NCBI RefSeq assembly: GCF_905171775.1 | Contig: NC_053489.1 | Location: 246,323,231 to 246,387,230 of the forward strand | Direction of reading: 5' to 3' | Length of the DNA stretch: 64,000 nt | Origin: Rana temporaria | Taxonomy: Eukaryota; Chordata; Amphibia; Anura; Ranidae | In this document: positions 34,758 through 64,000 of the stretch, in pieces | Position numbering within the stretch: the first letter of the stretch is position 1 | Layout of the letters: every line of letters starts with the position of its first letter | Position numbers and translations under genes: made by a program | Notes under the pieces: generated by a model | The model's input: only the letters and a program-made list of their open reading frames with translations | The model's database searches: none | Told to the model about the DNA's origin: nothing

Positions 34758-35481
34758 AGGGGCAGATCCTCAAAGAAATTACGCCGGCGTATCTCTTGAT
34801 ACGCTGCTTAATTTCAAATTTTGCGCGTTGTATCTTTGTTTTGGTATCCATCAAACAGATACGACGGCATCTGTGTTAGATCCAACAGGCGTACGCCTTA
34901 GTACGCCGTCGGATCTAAGATGCAATTTTACGGCGGCCGCTGGGTGGCGTTTCCGTCGTATTCCGCGTCGAGTATGCAAATTAGCTATTTCCGACAATCC
35001 ACAAACGTACGAGCGGCCGTCGCATTTTGTTACGCCGTTTTTTTGGGGCTTTTTCCGGCGTATAGTTAAAGCTGCTATTTGGTGGCGTACTCAATGTTAA
35101 GTATGGCCGTCATTCCTGGGTATAATTTTGAATATTCTACGTCGTTTGCGTAAGTCGTCCATGAATGGGGCTGGACGCCATTTACGTTCACGTCGAAAAC
35201 ACGGACGTCCTTGCGACGTCATTTGGAGCAATGCACCCTGGGAGTTTTGACGGACGGGGCATGCGCAGTTCGTTCGGCGCGGGGACGCCCTTCATTTAAA
35301 TGAAACACGCCCCCTACTCGCCGCATTTGAATTCCGCGCCTTTACGCCGCGAGAGATAGACTACGCCGCCGTAACTTATGGCGCAAATTCTTTCTGGATT
35401 CAAACCAAACCCAAATAAGTTACGGTGGCGTAGCGTATCTCAGATACGCTGCACGGGTGCAGATCTTTGTGGATCTGCCCC
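34758..35481. mobile_element. MITE, same family as 18141-18835
   Basis: Left ggggcagatcctcaaagaaa is mirrored by right agatctttgtggatctgcccc. Inner parts (cgccggcgtatctcttgata / gcgtagcgtatctcagatac; ttgtatctttgttttg) match the relative at 18141. TIR length is about 20 bp with longer subterminal similarity. Confidence 0.78.
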
Positions 35482-36015
35482 AGAACCTTTAAAGTATGGA
35501 CCGCTTTATGTAGTATGCTATAACTAGAATTATTAAATAATAATTGTATGACTGTATTACATTTACTTACTCCACAATACACAAAATAAGCACTCTAGCC
35601 TCTACTTTTCCTGGTTATGTGTAGTCAATTCGTATGTTACGCAGTCAGATTTGTGTATAAACTTTACAACTGATTGTTGCTAAATTGGCTTCATATCTGA
35701 TTAGTTATTGTTCTTTTTAGACAAAACTGAAACTCATTAACACCTCTTAGAGAAGTCATGAATGGTCATGGCAGAAACTGTAGAGTTTGCTTTCCACTTA
35801 CTGCTGTCTGTATTAGACAATACACCTGTAATATGTAGATTGGAGCCATCAAGAACATCATGCTTCACAATTGTAGAACTTTGTCAATTATACTGCAGCA
35901 GGTGATGGATAATGCCAATTTGTTAATTCGGGGGATTCTGTGATATATCCACATCATGCTTACCTCATTATGTTAAAGGGGTAGGGCCAGACAGGGGCAT
36001 TGTTTTGCCTACAGG
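35482..36015. other. Upstream flank of the cotransporter leader
   Basis: About 500 bp free of recognised repeats, immediately before the candidate leader exon. It is a plausible promoter-proximal region, but no defined factor site can be claimed. Confidence 0.4.
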
Positions 36016-36226
36016 ATATAAGGCTTGGAAAATGGAAAGATTCTAAGTGATGACTACACTGAGACTGGAGAAGTGCCTTCTCCAGCCTGAAGATTTGTGA
36101 CTTGGATAGTGAAGGAGATAGCTGAGAGCCTGCTAAGTCTATTTTTTGTTTTTTTATATCTTCCTCATCATAAGGAGAAACAGGACATACATCTTCTGAG
36201 AAGTAAGAACATCTACATATTTTCAG
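36016..36226 (+). promoter_or_regulatory. Candidate TATA box and non-coding leader exon of the cotransporter
   Basis: A TATA-like gatataagg lies at about 36016. Two donor-like sites follow: gagaa|gtaaga (exon end 36202) and cag|gtaaac (exon end 36226). The first coding exon has a good acceptor at 37855-37856 with no start codon between it and that junction, so an upstream exon is needed or the acceptor is fortuitous. The leader holds at least two short upstream ORFs (ATGs near 36033 and 36049). This is inference from motifs only. Confidence 0.3.
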
Positions 36227-37856
36227 GTAAACTTCATTTTACTACTTGCAGACAATAATCATGAACATTCTGTGATTCAAGTACCATCTTTACTGTTAAA
36301 AAGAAATCAACTCAATCTGAGAAAAAAAAAATCCATCATTTAGTATTTTCTGTTAGTAAATTTAACAGCTTTGTCATTTCAAGATATTGACATTTAATCA
36401 TAAAACAAAACGTAAGCTGATATAATTGTATTATATAATATACAAAATAATATTTTACATATAAGATTAATATCCTCTACCATAATTGGGCTTTTCTGTA
36501 ATTTGTCTGCAATTGTTTAATTTGTATTGCAATATCTAAAACATACTTGAAAAATAATGCATAATGCACACAGCTCAAAATAGTTGCTGTGGAAGAAAAA
36601 GTTATATAGTAATTTTTAATGCATTATACTTTTAAACATGAAAATACTCCCTAAAATTAATTTAATTGAATAGATTTCTGAATCCTCTTGATAACTTCTT
36701 CCCAATAAGAGATTCAGTTCCAATGTTGTTCATATTTTAACATAAAAGGCCTCTCTTAGGTTTCATGTGGATTTTTGTGGTCAAGTATGGAAAGGTTAAA
36801 TCCGCTATAAAGTTTTTTTTTCACACCTCATCTGTTTTTTCGGTGACAAATCAAAATCCTTACCTATAATTTTACCTATAAATTCTGTCTCATTGATCGT
36901 GGTCACCAGGAGAAACAGAGAGGTAAAACCCTTAGTGGGCATACAGACAGCAAAAAAAGCTCTTAACTAAGAGTACAACCCTTCCCCATTCAAAACGAAA
37001 GAAAAAAAGATGTTTCTTTACATACGCTTTATTTTTTTATCACTACCATTTTTTATTTATGTAGCATTATTTTAACTATATAGATCATTTGCACATCAGT
37101 TGAACGGCATAATCTCTAAAACTGATACTCAATTTTTTGAGTGTCATTTATGCTTTTACATTTAGTAATATAGTTATTATTTTGTTTTGCTTTCTTTGCA
37201 ATATATTTTTATTATATTTCTTTAGCATTTTTTAACTAAATAGTGCCATAAGCATCTATAGTTCACAAACAGATAGTTACTTAAACTGTATAATCTTATT
37301 TAGGTTTTACCTTTTCACTTATATCAGTCATGTTTAATTTGTATATTAGAGCATTGCCCGGCATTGTCCAGTTTTACCTTAATCCAATCTTTACCACCAT
37401 ATATTAATGCAACATATAATTAATAATGTTGTATAATATATTTATGTTTAGTGGAACTACACTACTTATACAAAAATTAAAATATAAATGTTCAAAAACT
37501 ATTATTTGGAAGAAATTTTTAAAACGATTGAAGTTTATTAGAGACAAAAAAGTAAAACACAATGTAACCGATACAGGTAAAACTAACTGGAGCTTAGTTA
37601 TACAGACAAATTCCTGTGTCATCCCATTGACACAGCAAGTCACCTGTCCCTAATCTGTAAAGTACACAATCACCAAGTGTTGAAGCAGCTGAAAAGAATT
37701 TGTAAATGTAATTTATATATATTTAACCATTCACGAGGGTTAGCATGTTTTAGAGTATTTTAAGGTGTTAGAAGTAAATAGGAGCTAAAGTTTCATTTCA
37801 CTAGATTTGTTTTTGAAATTTGTCTCTTAAGGTGTATTGTGTGTTCTCTCTTACAG
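36227..37856. other. Candidate first intron of the cotransporter
   Basis: AT-rich DNA with a dispersed-repeat fragment at 36787-36975. It ends in a pyrimidine tract and acceptor (gttctctcttacag, AG at 37855-37856). Open frames at 37404-37653 on both strands have no domain. Confidence 0.4.
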
Positions 37857-37899
37857 ATACTACCATCCACAGGTTCAACAGATCAACTGTCTAGAGTTA

Positions 37900-62889
<24,990 letters not shown>

Positions 62890-63180
62890 GCCAGATGCTA
62901 TCACAGAGTAATGTAACGGTCCCTAAATGGCTAGCATTCGCGTTTTAAGTTGTGATTTTATGTTTCATAGAATTGTAAGTGCAACAAATAATTTGTATTC
63001 GTAAAGCCTTACTTAGGTTACTGCATAACTGTAGTAATCAAATTATTTTGCTTATACTAGAATTAGTTGTCTGGGAGGTTTTTGTACAGATACAACAGTA
63101 TTATACAGTATAAGTTATCATTTAAAGTCTACAAAATTTATATCCATTTAAAATCAAATTCCTGACTACTAAAAAGGTAT

Positions 63181-63661
63181 TTAAAGCGGGAGTTCACCCG
63201 AAAAAAATTTTTTTGAACATTAGATTGATGCTCATTTTGTCAAGGGGAATCGGGTAGTTTTTTAAAATCAAAGCAGTACTTACCGTTTTAGAGAGTGATC
63301 TTCTACGCCACTTCCGGGTATGGTCTTCGGGACTGGGCGTTCCTATTTGATTGACAGGCTTCCGACGGTCGCATATATCGTGTCACGAGTAGCCGAAAGA
63401 AGCCGAACGTCGGTGCGGCTCTATATGGCGCCTGCGCACCGACTTTCGGAAAATCGTGACGCGATGTATGCGACCGTCGGAAGCCTGTCAATCAAGTAGG
63501 AACGCCCAGTGCCGCAGCCCATACCCGGAAGCGGCGGAGAAGATCTATCTCTAAAACGGTAAGTACTGCTTCGATTGTAAAAAAACACCCGATTCCCCTT
63601 GACAAAACGAGTATCAATCTAATGTTAAAAAAAAAGGTTTTTGGGTGAACCTCCACTTTAA
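63181..63661. mobile_element. TTAA-type palindromic MITE in the 3'UTR
   Basis: Ends TTAAAGCGGGAGTTCACCC and GGGTGAACCTCCACTTTAA, with TTAA at 63181-63184 and 63658-63661. Same family as the intron 3 MITE. If transcribed it can fold into a long imperfect RNA hairpin. Confidence 0.85.
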
Positions 63662-63969
63662 TATGACGTGTCATTTTTATATGAATGGGGGAAACTACTG
63701 GAGGAAAGACAAACTAGAAGCATTGTCCATAGCACCTGGATTTTAGCTGTCATTGTATAATAGATTTAAAATAAGGCATGCCACACCTTCTTTATTGCCG
63801 TGGCCATCACTTCTTTTTCACTTTGCTCCAGCTTATATCATCTTGAAGAAAGAAAAGTTATGCCCTGCCATTTTGATCAATATATTAAAATATAGTTAAA
63901 ATTGCTTTTTTTTTTTATTCTGCTCTCTTTGTAAGCCTGTAATATATCATGTAAATAGTATGTGTTTGT

Positions 63970-63975
63970 AATAAA
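63970..63975 (+). terminator. Polyadenylation signal AATAAA
   Basis: AATAAA followed by the T/G-rich tttgttgtcc. It lies 1.08 kb after the stop codon and is the only canonical signal noticed downstream. Confidence 0.55.
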
Positions 63976-64000
63976 TTTGTTGTCCAACTATGATGTAGTT

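Larger units (their letters stand above)
62890..63990 (+). other. slc12a3-like: 3' untranslated region of the cotransporter
   Basis: No AATAAA was noticed between the stop codon and 63969, so the transcript probably runs through the MITE at 63181-63661 to the signal at 63970. An earlier non-canonical site cannot be excluded. Confidence 0.55.

Overview
This is a 64 kb piece of vertebrate nuclear DNA, AT-rich and crowded with repeats. I infer an anuran amphibian, probably a ranid frog. The reasons are the dense palindromic MITEs with 'tacacacgatc'-type ends, TTAA-flanked elements, hAT elements with 8-bp target duplications, Tc1/mariner relics and a tRNA-type SINE with a short-repeat tail. The species call is inference; the repeats and splice sites are read directly. 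No prokaryotic, plasmid or viral gene content and no CRISPR array were seen.

Two protein-coding genes are supported. (1) A one-exon class II olfactory receptor on the minus strand (1967-2926). It is intact, and a splice acceptor just upstream fixes its start. (2) A complete 26-exon cation-chloride cotransporter gene on the plus strand (coding exons 37900-62889). Joining all exons at GT/AG junctions gives one uninterrupted frame of 1137 codons plus stop. The product is a thiazide-sensitive Na-Cl cotransporter type (SLC12A3/NCC or its paralog SLC12A10/NCC2). It has a 12-segment membrane core, four conserved extracellular cysteines, three N-glycosylation sequons, a histidine where K+-carrying NKCCs have tyrosine, and the NCC-type C-terminus ending Y-C-Q. 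A candidate non-coding leader lies at about 36.0-36.2 kb and a poly(A) signal at 63970.

Layout: 0-2 kb MITEs; 2-3 kb olfactory receptor; 3-5 kb SINE copies and a perfect hairpin; 5.3-7.3 kb a Tc1 element with a dead transposase and a secondary insertion; 7.5-36 kb almost wholly repeats (nested TTAA elements, hAT elements, a tandem duplication at 22-24.5 kb, inverted minisatellites at 29.3-30.4 kb); 36-64 kb the cotransporter gene, with MITEs in most larger introns and one in the 3'UTR.

The most unusual structures are two long palindromes inside the cotransporter gene. One, of 888 bp in intron 3, has captured an inverted copy of 177 bp of the host's own intron next to a MITE. The other is a 1513-bp near-perfect palindrome in intron 23. 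The cotransporter's N-terminus is also unusual: about 120 residues longer than in human NCC before the aligned phospho-threonine, with one regulatory threonine kept and others apparently lost. I found no new multi-gene system.
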